Assembly: GCA_023426245.1 (NCBI GenBank)
Contig: JAFABB010000009.1
Span: forward strand, 1-31,201
Reading direction: 5' to 3'
Source: Bacillota bacterium
Lineage (GTDB): Bacteria > Bacillota > UBA4882 > UBA8346
DNA: 31,201 nt
Below, in pieces: positions 21,854-30,361 of the stretch. Each line of letters opens with the position of its first letter. Positions within the stretch are counted from its first letter, which is position 1. The notes under the pieces were generated by a model. The model was not told the origin of the DNA. It was given only the letters and a program-made list of their open reading frames with translations, and did not search any database. A program made the translations under genes and the position numbers.

Positions 21854-22408
21854 ATGAAAGAGTTGTTACTACAGTATTGGACTTGGTTTAAAATCGGCCT
21901 CTTCACTTTCGGAGGCGGGTATGCCATGCTGCCCTTAATTGAGAAAGAAGTGGTAGAAAAGCATCATTGGGCGACCAGCGAGGAAATCATGGACTATTAT
22001 GCCATTGGTCAGAGTACGCCTGGCATCATTGCCCTCAACACAGCCACCTTTATAGGCTATGGAAGAGCCGGCATTCCGGGGGCAATTCTCTCCACATTGG
22101 GGGTAATCAGTCCGTCGATTCTGCTCATCACGGCGATCGCCACGCTTCTCGCCAATTTTCAAAATATTCCGGTGATCCGCTACGCACTCGCAGGAATTCA
22201 GGTTGGTGTATGTATGCTGATGACCGTATCGATCATCGATCTCTGGAAGAGTTCCGTCAAGGATACGGTAGGCATTTTTATTTGCCTAATCACCTTTGCC
22301 CTCTCCTATTTTGCGGGTATCGGAACGGTGGTTATAGTCATCCTGGCAATTGCCTCCGGTATTGTGATCAAGACGATTTCAGAAAAAAGGAAGATGGATG
22401 ACAAATGA
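21854..22408 (+). CDS. Chromate-transporter family protein, first half-size subunit
   Basis: 184 residues, one CHR domain: FKIGLFTFGGGYAMLPLIEKEVVEKHHWAT, DYYAIGQSTPGIIALNTATFIGY and hydrophobic helices to about residue 172. Half-size CHR proteins work as pairs; the partner follows with an ATGA-type overlap. Family members export chromate, but many have other or unknown anion substrates. Here it lies inside an amino-sugar PTS operon, 77 nt after IIB, so export of a by-product such as an organic anion is conceivable. Start ATG 21854 with AAAGGA upstream. Confidence 0.9.
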   Translation: MKELLLQYWTWFKIGLFTFGGGYAMLPLIEKEVVEKHHWATSEEIMDYYAIGQSTPGIIALNTATFIGYGRAGIPGAILSTLGVISPSILLITAIATLLANFQNIPVIRYALAGIQVGVCMLMTVSIIDLWKSSVKDTVGIFICLITFALSYFAGIGTVVIVILAIASGIVIKTISEKRKMDDK

Positions 22409-22992
22409 GCAACCTGTTTCTTCAAGTCATTTTCAAATTTTTTACGACTGGCCTTTTTGCTGTTGGAGGCGGTCTGGCCAGTATTCCGTTTTTTAATGAG
22501 ATGTCTCTTAAATTAGGATGGTTCTCAACCGAAACCCTCGCCACAATCATTGCTGTGAGTCAAGCCATGCCGGGTCCTGTCGGCGTTAATATGGCGGTTT
22601 ATGCAGGGTGCGTAATTTTCGGAAAGTTTTGGGGCGGCGTCATAGCGGCATTGAGCCTGGTAACGCCCGGTATTATCATTATCATTATCATTGCCCATAT
22701 GCTCAAGAAGTTTAAAGAAAACCGCTTAGTGCAGAAAGCTTTTTATGGGATTCGTCCGGCTGTAATTGCACTGATCACTTCGGCTTGCATGAGCCTGTTT
22801 TTAAAAACTTTGTTTGATGTGAAGACGTTTAAAGAGACCAGTAATCTTCTGAACTTATTCAACTTTCTCCATCTAGCGATTTATGCGGTAATGTTGGTCG
22901 CGTACTATAAAATAAAAACAAAAGGAAAAAGGATGTCCCCCATCGCCTATATTGTCGCATCAGCATGTATCGGCATTGTTTTGAAACTGTAA
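22405..22992 (+). CDS. Chromate-transporter family protein, second half-size subunit
   Basis: 195 residues, the second CHR domain: FKFFTTGLFAVGGGLASIPFFNEMS, IIAVSQAMPGPVGVNMAVYAGC and LVTPGIIIIIIIAHMLKKFKENRLVQKAFYGIRPAVIALI. It overlaps the first subunit by 4 nt (ATGA), so both are made in equal amounts and presumably form an antiparallel pair. After it comes a 245-nt gap before nagB without a recognisable terminator or sigma-54 promoter. Confidence 0.9.
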   Translation: MSNLFLQVIFKFFTTGLFAVGGGLASIPFFNEMSLKLGWFSTETLATIIAVSQAMPGPVGVNMAVYAGCVIFGKFWGGVIAALSLVTPGIIIIIIIAHMLKKFKENRLVQKAFYGIRPAVIALITSACMSLFLKTLFDVKTFKETSNLLNLFNFLHLAIYAVMLVAYYKIKTKGKRMSPIAYIVASACIGIVLKL

Positions 22993-23237
22993 TCGCATAA
23001 TTAAAAATATCGAAATCTACCAAATATGCCGTCAGTCCTGTGGAACAACAGATATCGTCACTTCTCCGGAAAACTGCATATCTGCCGGGAAAAATGCGGC
23101 GATTACCGGATAATCGTACCCTGCAGGGACGGTCAAGCGGTTGGTCAGGGGGTGACGATTTGTCTGGTTTTAAAATGAGACGTTCCGGCAATCGGCATAT
23201 AAAATATTCAGAGCCATAAATTCTGGGGGACAATGAA

Positions 23238-23966
23238 ATGAGGATTATACGAGTAAAGGATTACCAGCAGATGAGCTCCGTAGCTGCAAATATTATTTCT
23301 GCTCAGGCGATTTTAAAACCGGACTGTGTATTGGGACTGGCTACCGGACGAACTCCGGTTGGAACCTATGAACAACTAATAAAGAAATATCAGGAAGGTA
23401 CTTTGGACTTAAGCAAAGTTCGTACTGCCAACCTGGATGAGTATATTGGATTGAGTGCAAAAGACGAAAATAGTTATTACTATTTCATGCAAAATAATTT
23501 TTTCAGCGGCGTCAATGTCGATCCTGCCAACATCCACATTCCCAACGGCCAGGCAAAGGATATGGCTGCGGAGTGCCAGCGATATGATAACGTGCTCCAA
23601 AATATTGGTAGAATCGATTTGCAGCTGCTTGGCGTGGGTGTAAACGGACATATCGGATTCAACGAACCGGCAGATGCCTTTACGAAAAGAACCCACTGTG
23701 TCAGGCTGACAGACAGTACAATTGACGCGAATAAACTCTTTTTTGCCAAAAAAACGGATGTCCCCACTGCCGCAATTACGATGGGAATATTGGATATTAT
23801 TCAAGCGAGCAAAGTGCTGCTGCTCGCCTCCGGAAAGAAAAAAGCGCAAGCCCTTGCGGAAGCACTTTTTGGTCCGGTGACACCCCGGGTGCCGGCATCG
23901 ATCCTTCAGCTTCATAGAGATGTGATTCTAGTCGCCGATGAAGATTCGCTGTCTTTGGTAAAATGA
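23238..23966 (+). CDS. nagB: Glucosamine-6-phosphate deaminase
   Basis: 242 residues, the length of Firmicute NagB. Motifs: GLATGRTPVGTYEQLI (phosphate site), TANLDEYIGL (D67), LLGVGVNGHIGFNEP (N136, catalytic H138, E143) and TVPTAAITMG-like VPTAAITMGI. It converts GlcN-6-phosphate to fructose-6-phosphate and ammonia, completing the path after NagA. The C-terminus is short, lacking the allosteric tail of enterobacterial NagB. Start ATG 23238 follows GGGGGA. It may share the sigma-54 transcript, or use an undetected promoter in the 245-nt gap upstream. Confidence 0.93.
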   Translation: MRIIRVKDYQQMSSVAANIISAQAILKPDCVLGLATGRTPVGTYEQLIKKYQEGTLDLSKVRTANLDEYIGLSAKDENSYYYFMQNNFFSGVNVDPANIHIPNGQAKDMAAECQRYDNVLQNIGRIDLQLLGVGVNGHIGFNEPADAFTKRTHCVRLTDSTIDANKLFFAKKTDVPTAAITMGILDIIQASKVLLLASGKKKAQALAEALFGPVTPRVPASILQLHRDVILVADEDSLSLVK

Positions 23967-24043
23967 TGCATACTGCTACAAATATGACCGAAGAATGTTT
24001 CTGCCGAAAAATGGCGTATTCAGAACTTTTACGAGGATAAATC

Positions 24044-24928
24044 ATGATATTTAACATTCAGAACGACCGGCTCAGTGTGACGGTGGAGGATATCGGAGCT
24101 CAGATTATTAGCGTCAAGGACGGAGCGGGTATGGAGTACATGTGGCAGCGGGATCCGAATATCTGGCCGCGCACCGCGCCGGTATTGTTTCCGGTCATCG
24201 GACACCTGCGGAATAATGCATACCTCGTCAACGGAAAAAAGTACCGTATGAAGCAGCATGGTTTTGCCCGTGACCTGCCGTTTTCAGTGACTGCGCAAAC
24301 GGACACAATGATTGTATTCTCTGTTTCTGCGGATGAAAAAACGAAAGCGGAGTACCCTTGTGATTTTACACTAGATATCTGCTATACATTGGACGGCGCA
24401 AATCTGCTCAAGACCCATACGGTAACGAATCATTCCGCTGGCGAAATGTTTTTTGAACTCGGCGGACATGATGGCTTCCGGGTGGCGCTGGATACGGATG
24501 AATCAATGGAGGATTATTACATCTACTTTGAAGGGGAATCCGCGCTTCGTCCGCTGCTTAAAGACGAAGACCTCCTTTATTCCAACGAACGGGGCAATAT
24601 TCCGCTTGACGCAGGAAAGTTATGGCTAAAGATGGATCTATTCCGGCATGATGCGATCGTCCTTGACCAGCTTCATTCCAGAAAAGTAATGCTGGGCAAT
24701 GCCAGGGGCAACCGCCGAATCGGATTTGCGTTTCCTGATTTTCCTTTGCTGGGAATTTGGACACCGAACAAACCGTTGGCTACGAACTTTGTCTGTCTGG
24801 AAGCTTGGAGTTCCCTGCCGGATAGCCTTATGGCGGGGATGGAGTTATGTTCCAAGAATTACATTTGCCAATTGAATGCAGGCGAGCAGAGAATTTTCTG
24901 CTACACGACGAATTTCTTCTGTAATTAA
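24044..24928 (+). CDS. Aldose 1-epimerase-like protein (LacX type)
   Basis: 294 residues with the galactose-mutarotase beta-sandwich pattern: IWPRTAPVLFPVIGHLRNNAYLVNGKKYRMKQHGFARDLPF (catalytic-type His), FFELGGHDGFRV and a C-terminal VCLEAWSSLPD. LacX-type proteins act on anomers of sugars or sugar phosphates. Last gene of the amino-sugar operon, 77 nt after nagB, consistent with mutarotation of the imported sugar. The ribosome site is GAGGA upstream of ATG 24044. No intrinsic terminator is obvious after it. Confidence 0.85.
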   Translation: MIFNIQNDRLSVTVEDIGAQIISVKDGAGMEYMWQRDPNIWPRTAPVLFPVIGHLRNNAYLVNGKKYRMKQHGFARDLPFSVTAQTDTMIVFSVSADEKTKAEYPCDFTLDICYTLDGANLLKTHTVTNHSAGEMFFELGGHDGFRVALDTDESMEDYYIYFEGESALRPLLKDEDLLYSNERGNIPLDAGKLWLKMDLFRHDAIVLDQLHSRKVMLGNARGNRRIGFAFPDFPLLGIWTPNKPLATNFVCLEAWSSLPDSLMAGMELCSKNYICQLNAGEQRIFCYTTNFFCN

Positions 24929-25062
24929 AGTGAACAGGTTGACGATGTATCGTTCAAACGGTTATGGACAAGCTCCAATATTATATAATGGTAGCAAATG
25001 CTCTTGGATGTTCCGGGCGCTAACGCCTTTAGCGCAAAATGCAAGAATCTGAATACACATAC

Positions 25063-25363
25063 TTATTGTGGAAGATTCCATATCCGGCAGGCTTCGCAAT
25101 CCTCTACTTTTTGTTTCTTAAATAATGTCGGCAGTTTTTTTTCCGGGAATCGTCTGGACTCCATACCACATTTTCTGCGGTCCTTAGTTCCTCAAGAAGT
25201 TCATCTCTAGTTTTTAGTCCTTTACTTGGTTTCCATATGCAATTTGATCTGAAAAATGATTACAAGTCTCATAAAAATGGGCAGAACATCCAAGGCACAA
25301 AAAAATACGAACATCTTTACCTGAAGTACGTATTGATTCATTGAAGATACATTTATAAGTATT
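25063..25363 (-). pseudogene. Decayed protein-coding remnant of unknown family
   Basis: Three consecutive minus-strand frames each read protein-like for 20-50 codons and are broken by stops or shifts. They are FNESIRTSGKDVRIFLCLG (first part, stop at 25214), GLKTRDELLEELRTAENVVW followed by SPDDSRKKNCRHYL (second part, stop at 25104), and FKKQKVEDCEACRIWN (third part, stop at 25063). The Cys/His pairs suggest a metal-binding protein. I cannot name the family. The rest of 24929-25621 is AT-rich and shows no gene. Confidence 0.4.
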
Positions 25364-25621
25364 CCCCTATTTGCTTGTTCATATTCATCTATACAGAGGT
25401 TCTTCAGCTTTTAAATGCCAAAAAACAATTACTTATGTATAACTTTAGTGGCAATACCTACAGCAAGCCTGATAGATGTTTTCACCGAAAAATATAATGG
25501 TAAACAATAATTGCTTCAAAATGTACTTTTTTAACGACTGTATTATCGATACTTATAATACCCTTAATTATTGCACTAACATAAAAAAATTTATTGACTT
25601 TATGAATAAGATACATATCAG

Positions 25622-26245
25622 CTAATCAAATAATTTTGCGATATAGGAAAAGCTACCTTTTTCCGCACCCAATGTTATTTCGATAATGTGAATGAAGGCC
25701 TCAATCTTTTGTATAAGCTCTTGCTGCTCCCAGTTTAAAACCCCTTCGTCAAACATAAATAAAGAAGCTACAAGTAAAAATTCAACAGTTTCTTTAGGAC
25801 ACGGTGTTTTGAACATTCCCTTCTGAGCGCCTTGCTCCACAATTTCCGTTAGAATCGGGGTTAACTTTAATACGGTCTCCGCTATGCTTTTTTGATGCAT
25901 TTGCGCATTTTCATTTTCGTGCAACTCTTTAGTTATTTCTGCCTTATTTTTAATATCTGGTTTCTGAGCCATTAAAACGGTTAAAAACTTTTCGTGAACG
26001 GTCAAGTTAGGATTAACCATGATCTTCTTGGCTTTTACGACCCCCGCTTCAACAAACCTTGAGATCACAGCTTCCATTACTTCCTCTTTGGACTTATAAT
26101 AATAATAAAACGTGCCCTTTGCAATCCCTATTGCATTAAGAATATCATTTACCGTTGTTTTGGTATATCCCCTTGTAATAAAAAGCATTTCTGCGGTATC
26201 TAATATTTCGTTTTTACGTTCTTCAGGTTCTTTTAATACCCGCAT
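25622..26245 (-). CDS. TetR/AcrR family regulator, divergent from the outer-membrane protein gene
   Basis: 207 residues. The N-terminal HTH is clear (RKNEILDTAEMLFITRGYTKTTVNDILNAIGIAKGTFYYYYKSKEEVMEAVI), followed by a helical effector domain. Start ATG 26245 behind AAGGATGG. It has a consensus promoter with a GACC..GGTC element just downstream (26270-26280), and the divergent outer-membrane gene has a matching GACCGACGGTC. It therefore probably represses both itself and that gene. Confidence 0.9.
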   Translation of the reverse strand: MRVLKEPEERKNEILDTAEMLFITRGYTKTTVNDILNAIGIAKGTFYYYYKSKEEVMEAVISRFVEAGVVKAKKIMVNPNLTVHEKFLTVLMAQKPDIKNKAEITKELHENENAQMHQKSIAETVLKLTPILTEIVEQGAQKGMFKTPCPKETVEFLLVASLFMFDEGVLNWEQQELIQKIEAFIHIIEITLGAEKGSFSYIAKLFD

Positions 26246-26269
26246 AAGTGCACCATCCTTCCCAATCTA

Positions 26270-26320
26270 GACCAAGGGTCATTCTCTGTCAATCATACTC
26301 TATCCATTTTTGAACGTCAA
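26270..26320 (-). promoter_or_regulatory. Promoter and operator of the second TetR gene
   Basis: TTGACG (26320-26315), 17 nt, TATGAT (26297-26292); predicted start 26285. The element GACCAAGGGTC (26270-26280) lies at about +6 to +16, in place to block transcription. Its half sites match those at 26425-26435. Confidence 0.6.
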
Positions 26321-26393
26321 TATCCATTAGGGTTTTGAAGTCATTCCCATTTTTCCTCCTTGAAGCTAACTTCAAAAAAAACAAACACGCCCC

Positions 26394-26435
26394 TTGACAT
26401 GAAATTTTATTTATTATATTATTAGACCGACGGTC
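26394..26435 (+). promoter_or_regulatory. Promoter and operator of the outer-membrane protein gene
   Basis: TTGACA (26394-26399), 17 nt, TATTAT (26417-26422), then the 11-bp palindrome GACCGACGGTC (26425-26435) covering the predicted start near 26429. This is the layout of a TetR-repressed promoter. Confidence 0.7.
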
Positions 26436-26462
26436 AGTTTATAAAAAGGAGTGTAACGCAAC

Positions 26463-27107
26463 ATGAAAAAAATTATTATGACGCTGTTTTTAGTTGGTTT
26501 GTTGCTCTTATCTTTAACTGTTTGTGCCATGGCAAACAGTATTTCTGTCAGCAGCTTAATCGAGCCAAAATGGGAGCAAACCGGTAAACAAACCAACAAC
26601 GATCTTAAAGGAATCGCGGTCAACGGTGATGTGACCTTTGGTAACGATTTTACTCTGTGGTTCGACTTTACAAGCCGAATTGATGAGACCGATAGCGGTG
26701 ACATTGATTTGGATAATCATTATATCAAACTTAGTTGTCTGGAGCTAATTGAAAACGATGCGGCCATTTTGGAGATAACTGCCGGTTACAACTGGCTATC
26801 TTGTGATATCCCTAACACGAATAATTCCAAATATACCGGTTATATTATTGGACTTGACGGGAAGTTATGGCTCAGTGAAAAATCCGAACTGGAAGGCACT
26901 GCCGGTTATTCCATTCACGGTAAAGGCAAAGTAGGCTCTGCTGATGAAGATGCTACAATCTTATTATCAAATATTACATACTCCTACTTCTTTGCCGGAA
27001 ATCTCGGTGCTTCCCTTGGTTATAAATTTGAACAATATAAATTAAACGATACTAACAAAAAAGCAACCTTCGCCGGTCCTACCTTTGGTCTTACTTATCG
27101 ATTCTAG
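26463..27107 (+). CDS. Secreted outer-membrane beta-barrel-like protein
   Basis: 214 residues. A signal peptide is clear: basic start MKKI, a hydrophobic core (IMTLFLVGLLLLSLTVC) and cleavage after AMA near residue 24. The mature part has alternating amphipathic strands (GDVTFGNDFTLWFDFTSRID, AAILEITAGYNWL, SELEGTAGYSIHG, NLGASLGYKFEQYKL, GPTFGLTYRF) and ends in Phe, the C-terminal signal read by the BAM machinery. I recognise no specific family. It implies an outer membrane, in line with the RND pump. Controlled by the divergent TetR gene. Ribosome site AAAAGGAG before ATG 26463. A terminator follows at 27158. Confidence 0.75.
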   Translation: MKKIIMTLFLVGLLLLSLTVCAMANSISVSSLIEPKWEQTGKQTNNDLKGIAVNGDVTFGNDFTLWFDFTSRIDETDSGDIDLDNHYIKLSCLELIENDAAILEITAGYNWLSCDIPNTNNSKYTGYIIGLDGKLWLSEKSELEGTAGYSIHGKGKVGSADEDATILLSNITYSYFFAGNLGASLGYKFEQYKLNDTNKKATFAGPTFGLTYRF

Positions 27108-27157
27108 ACTTGAACTTTATTGTCTCCCGAAGCCGAATTAATCAAGAAAAGATACAT

Positions 27158-27186
27158 GAAAGCGGGATTTCCTCCCGCTTCTTTTA
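27158..27186 (+). terminator. Intrinsic terminator of the outer-membrane protein gene
   Basis: AAGCGGGA and TCCCGCTT pair across a short loop (TTTCC), followed by CTTTTA. The DNA from here to 27421 has no gene I can support. Confidence 0.7.
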
Positions 27187-27421
27187 AGGCATTGATATCC
27201 TTTGAATCCTTTTGCGCTAATGCCAAGTATTTCAATTTGTACATTATTATCCGCTGTTTTATCGGTGAGTTTCGCCCTCAAATCCGAAAATACTTCTTCG
27301 TGGGAATAGCGTACTCCCGACGTTTTTGATTGTAGTTTCGCTTCCTTTAGCTTAAAGTAAATTTCACTTTAAAATAGCTTATGTTCATGCTTTCCTCTGC
27401 ACTCCCATAACTCATACTTCC

Positions 27422-27706
27422 CTACCATACAATCCTTTGATCGATCACCGCAAATTTTTGATGAATATGGAAACGGAAGACTACCCTGACTCCTGTATTT
27501 TTCAACAAGCCCAAACAACGCTGCAAGGCGGTTACGTCTCTTCCTTGAAAATCTTCAATCAGCCTGGTCACTACGAATACTTTGACTTTTTTACCCAACG
27601 CCGCTTTAAGGTATTCTAGCATCTGTATAGTCCGTTTTTTAGTAACGTATGGACTTACAATTAAATCTCCCGGGATGTACCCCGGTTCCCTTCGGTTAGC
27701 GGATCC
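27422..27706 (-). pseudogene. Fragment of a phospholipase-D-fold (PLD-like) domain
   Basis: The open minus-strand frame between stops at 27707 and 27422 reads PGDLIVSPYVTKKRTIQMLE, then LGKKVKVFVVT and TGVRVVFRFHIHQKFAVID. This is the second half of a PLD-like nuclease-type domain with the HxK(x4)D motif intact (HQKFAVID). Normal proteins continue past the following RIVW with a Tyr-Gly-Ser segment; here a TAG follows RIVW directly. Nothing resembling the N-terminal part lies upstream, and there is no good start. Such domains occur in helicase- or restriction-linked proteins, so this may be the scar of a lost defence gene. Confidence 0.55.
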
Positions 27707-27726
27707 CTAAACCATCCGGTGATTTT

Positions 27727-28097
27727 ACAACTATACCTACAGGCTTTGAAATGCTTTCAACGGTTTCCGGTGCGATTTAAGAGGCCTTTGCCAGAATGTC
27801 AGCGGTCACCGGTTTGATTCAAGTAATCTCTAATGCAATATCAGGAATCTCCGCTCTCATTTCAGTGATTCCCGATCTTATTCCAACGATCGACGCCGTT
27901 ATGTCAACACTCTCCGGATTGGCTTCAGTGATCTCCGGTTTAGTTCCAATAGTCTCTGATGCAATATCAAAAATCTCCGATTCTATTTCAGAGGTTCCTT
28001 ATCTGATTCCAGATTGTTGCTATTATGTCAGCAGTCACCGGATCAAATTCCAGGGATTTCAGGACTTGTTCCAGTGATTCCTGATCCCATTCCATAA
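27727..28097 (+). pseudogene. Decayed gene for a heptapeptide-repeat protein
   Basis: On the plus strand, about 15 degenerate 7-residue units of the form x-[IV]-[SP]-[DGNA]-[ALS]-[IVM]-[SP] (for example AISGISALIS, VIPDLIP, IVSDAISKIS) follow each other, an underlying 21-nt tandem repeat. The first part is interrupted by TAA at 27778-27780. The frame from 27796 holds nine units. After about 28015 the pattern moves to another frame (IVAIMSAVTG) and then a third (IPGISGLVPVIPDPIP, stop at 28095). MSAVTG recurs at the start and near the end. A low-complexity amphipathic protein broken by one stop and two frameshifts. Family unknown. Confidence 0.5.
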
Positions 28098-28207
28098 AAT
28101 TTTATACCAATCCGGAATTCTTTTTCCCAGCCTGTACCATCATCATCAGTCGGAAAACTTTTTCGGCATTCCGGCAAGGGATTATGATAGGATTAGCCTC
28201 TAATGAT

Positions 28208-28549
28208 TTACAGTGAAAAGGCCACCACTAAAAACATTTTGAACCGCTCCTTTGCCAGGAGTGCGTGAGGCATTCCAGCAGGCATCACGATACTCTGCCC
28301 TTTATTGAGCTGAAATGTCTCTTCACCAATAGTAATCTCAGCCTCTCCATCTAAAATATAGACCAAGGCATCTCCGGAAGAAGAGTGGGAACTTATCTCT
28401 TCTCCTTTATCAAAGGCGAACAAAGTGAGACTTAATGACTTCCCCTGCGCCAGAGTACGGCTCACCACTTGCCCGGTTTGATACTCAGCCAGCGATTCAA
28501 AAGATAACACTGTTTTAAAATCGATATTCTTTAGAAAATGTTGGTCCAT
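28208..28549 (-). CDS. Small cupin-domain protein
   Basis: 113 residues, a single cupin barrel: the first motif region GEEISSHSSSGDALVYILDGEAEI and the second motif GQSIVMPAGMPHALLAKERFKM. A metal site is plausible but its first motif has one His where two are common. Such small cupins often accompany anaerobe oxidative-stress genes. Start set at ATG 28549 (MDQHF) behind GGAGG; an in-frame GTG at 28567 lies in that ribosome site. Third gene of the hemerythrin-FprA-cupin operon. Confidence 0.85.
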   Translation of the reverse strand: MDQHFLKNIDFKTVLSFESLAEYQTGQVVSRTLAQGKSLSLTLFAFDKGEEISSHSSSGDALVYILDGEAEITIGEETFQLNKGQSIVMPAGMPHALLAKERFKMFLVVAFSL

Positions 28550-28584
28550 AATCTTTTCCTCCTTCACGGTGCTAACGCATCGGA

Positions 28585-29772
28585 TTATATCCTCCCGGCA
28601 AATTGTTTACCAAAAGCTACACTTCGGGCGATAGCCTCTTCATCCGGATTCCACAACACCTTGAGCCCATCATCCACAATTTCAAAGCCAGATTTTTTCA
28701 GACCCTCTTCAATCATGGCTATCGATTCTCCGCTCCAGCCATAGGTTCCGAATGCGGCTGCTTTTTTCTTTTTAAATCCGAGTCCTCGGATCTCTTCCAA
28801 CAAACCGGCAACTGAATGAAGGATACCCCGGTTAATGGTCGGTGAGCCGATTAAAATCGCTTTGGATTTGAAAACATCAGTAATGATATCATTCTTGTCG
28901 AATTTAGCCGAGTTGTGAATCTTGATTTTAAGCTCTCCATTTGCCAGCTGAATGCCCCGGGCGATGTTTTCAGCTACCACCCGAGTTCCGTCCCACATGG
29001 TATCGTAAATAATAGTCACTTGATTTTCCTGGTAATCGGACGCCCACTTCTGGTATTTTTCCACAATCTGCAGCGGATTGTCACGCCAAATTACTCCGTG
29101 ACTGGTGCAGATGGCATCCAGTGGAAGTCCCAGTCCGACAAACTCGTCAATTTTTTTGGTCACTAGCGAACTGAATGGTGTCAGGATATTCGCATAGTAT
29201 TTAATACACTCGGCCCATAATTCATCTTGGTCCGCTTTGTCGTTAAAGAGCAACTCGGTTGCATAATGTTGACCAAACGCGTCATTGCTAAAAAGAACAT
29301 TATCTCCGGACAGATAACAAAACATACTATCCGGCCAATGAAGCATCGGGGCTTCTATGAAAATCAGTTCCTTAGAACCCAGACTCAACTTATCCCCAGT
29401 CTTTACCGGATGAAAATTCCAATCCTGATGATAAAGTCCTTTCAGTGATTTCATCCCATTTGCGGTACAATAAATGGGTGTGTCGGGAATCCGTTTCATG
29501 AGTTCCGGCAAAGCGCCACTATGGTCTGATTCGGCATGATTTGCGATGATAAAATCAATTTTCTTCAGGTCGATCTCACTGGCTAGATTGGTGACGAATT
29601 CCTTGACAAACGGTTGCCATACCGTATCAATCAAGGCCACTTTCTCTTCGGTGATTAAATATGAATTGTACGTTGAGCCACGGTGGGTAGAGTACTCGCA
29701 GCCATGAAAGTTCTTAATTTCCCAGTCGGTTTTTCCAACCCAATTGGTGTTATTTTTAACTTGCTTTTTCAT
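28585..29772 (-). CDS. fprA: Flavodiiron protein (FprA, A-type flavoprotein)
   Basis: 395 residues. The N-terminal metallo-beta-lactamase-like diiron domain holds H79-x-E81-x-D83-H84 (NHAESDHSG), H145 (APMLHWPD), D164 (FSNDAFG) and a later His in CTSHGVIWR. The C-terminal flavodoxin domain begins at VTIIYDTMWDGTRVVAENIARGI with the FMN loop and continues IGSPTINRGI and FGTYGWSGES. It reduces oxygen to water or nitric oxide to nitrous oxide in anaerobes. Ribosome site AGGAGG before ATG 29772. It begins 11 nt after the hemerythrin gene, so the two are co-transcribed from the promoter at 30373. Confidence 0.95.
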   Translation of the reverse strand: MKKQVKNNTNWVGKTDWEIKNFHGCEYSTHRGSTYNSYLITEEKVALIDTVWQPFVKEFVTNLASEIDLKKIDFIIANHAESDHSGALPELMKRIPDTPIYCTANGMKSLKGLYHQDWNFHPVKTGDKLSLGSKELIFIEAPMLHWPDSMFCYLSGDNVLFSNDAFGQHYATELLFNDKADQDELWAECIKYYANILTPFSSLVTKKIDEFVGLGLPLDAICTSHGVIWRDNPLQIVEKYQKWASDYQENQVTIIYDTMWDGTRVVAENIARGIQLANGELKIKIHNSAKFDKNDIITDVFKSKAILIGSPTINRGILHSVAGLLEEIRGLGFKKKKAAAFGTYGWSGESIAMIEEGLKKSGFEIVDDGLKVLWNPDEEAIARSVAFGKQFAGRI

Positions 29773-29783
29773 AGCAATCCCTC

Positions 29784-30323
29784 CTATAAGTAAATCGTTT
29801 CCATTTCATCGAGTAATTGATGGAATTTTTCATGCCGTCCCATGCCAATCCGTTCAGCTTCAATTCTTTCGAATTTCGTCGCTAGTTCTTGCTGTTCCTG
29901 CTCTGATAACACTCGCTCCGCCATTATAAACAAGATATTATTCTCCTTCGCGATATGGTTTCGAAGTAAATTGGCGTATCCATGAACGTTTTCTCGCATT
30001 ACCGATAAAGCATCCCGATTCCCAACTTTATATTGTTCCAATCCGTCACTCATCCCCTTAATAAAACCACGACCTGTTTGATGTTCAGATAACATTACAC
30101 CGATAGGGCCATTATCCCGTGGAATTCCCTTCGTTTCCAACAGCGGGAAGAGTACGTCCTCCTCTTTGCCGTGATGGCAACGATCCGCAAACACTTTTAA
30201 GAATTCAAGAACTTGATCAAACCGTTCCATAGCTAATTGCGGTTGTTCCACCATCCTATCAATTATCTCCAACATCGTTAAAATTCCTTCATGCTCATCA
30301 CGTAATTGTTTTACCGCCATCAT
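29784..30323 (-). CDS. Hemerythrin HHE-domain protein
   Basis: 179 residues. Hemerythrin-type metal motifs are visible: H10 in LRDEHEGIL, FADRCHHGKEEDVLFPLLE, LSEHQTGRGFI and LLRNHIAKENNILFIMAERV. It would bind a non-haem diiron centre that senses or handles oxygen or nitric oxide. First gene of the operon with FprA and the cupin. Start ATG 30323 with AAGGAG upstream. The class II position of the palindrome at 30400-30415 relative to its promoter indicates activation by the divergent Crp/Fnr protein. Confidence 0.92.
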   Translation of the reverse strand: MMAVKQLRDEHEGILTMLEIIDRMVEQPQLAMERFDQVLEFLKVFADRCHHGKEEDVLFPLLETKGIPRDNGPIGVMLSEHQTGRGFIKGMSDGLEQYKVGNRDALSVMRENVHGYANLLRNHIAKENNILFIMAERVLSEQEQQELATKFERIEAERIGMGRHEKFHQLLDEMETIYL

Positions 30324-30361
30324 TATCGCTCACACTCCTTTTGGTAAAAAGGTTTATTGTC

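Noticed and set aside
25017..25035. Terminator after the epimerase gene
   Set aside because: GCGCTAA/TTAGCGC forms a 7-bp stem but no U-run follows on either strand.
24998..25210. Plus-strand ORF of 70 codons after the epimerase
   Set aside because: No ribosome site or recognisable family, and the opposite strand reads more protein-like.
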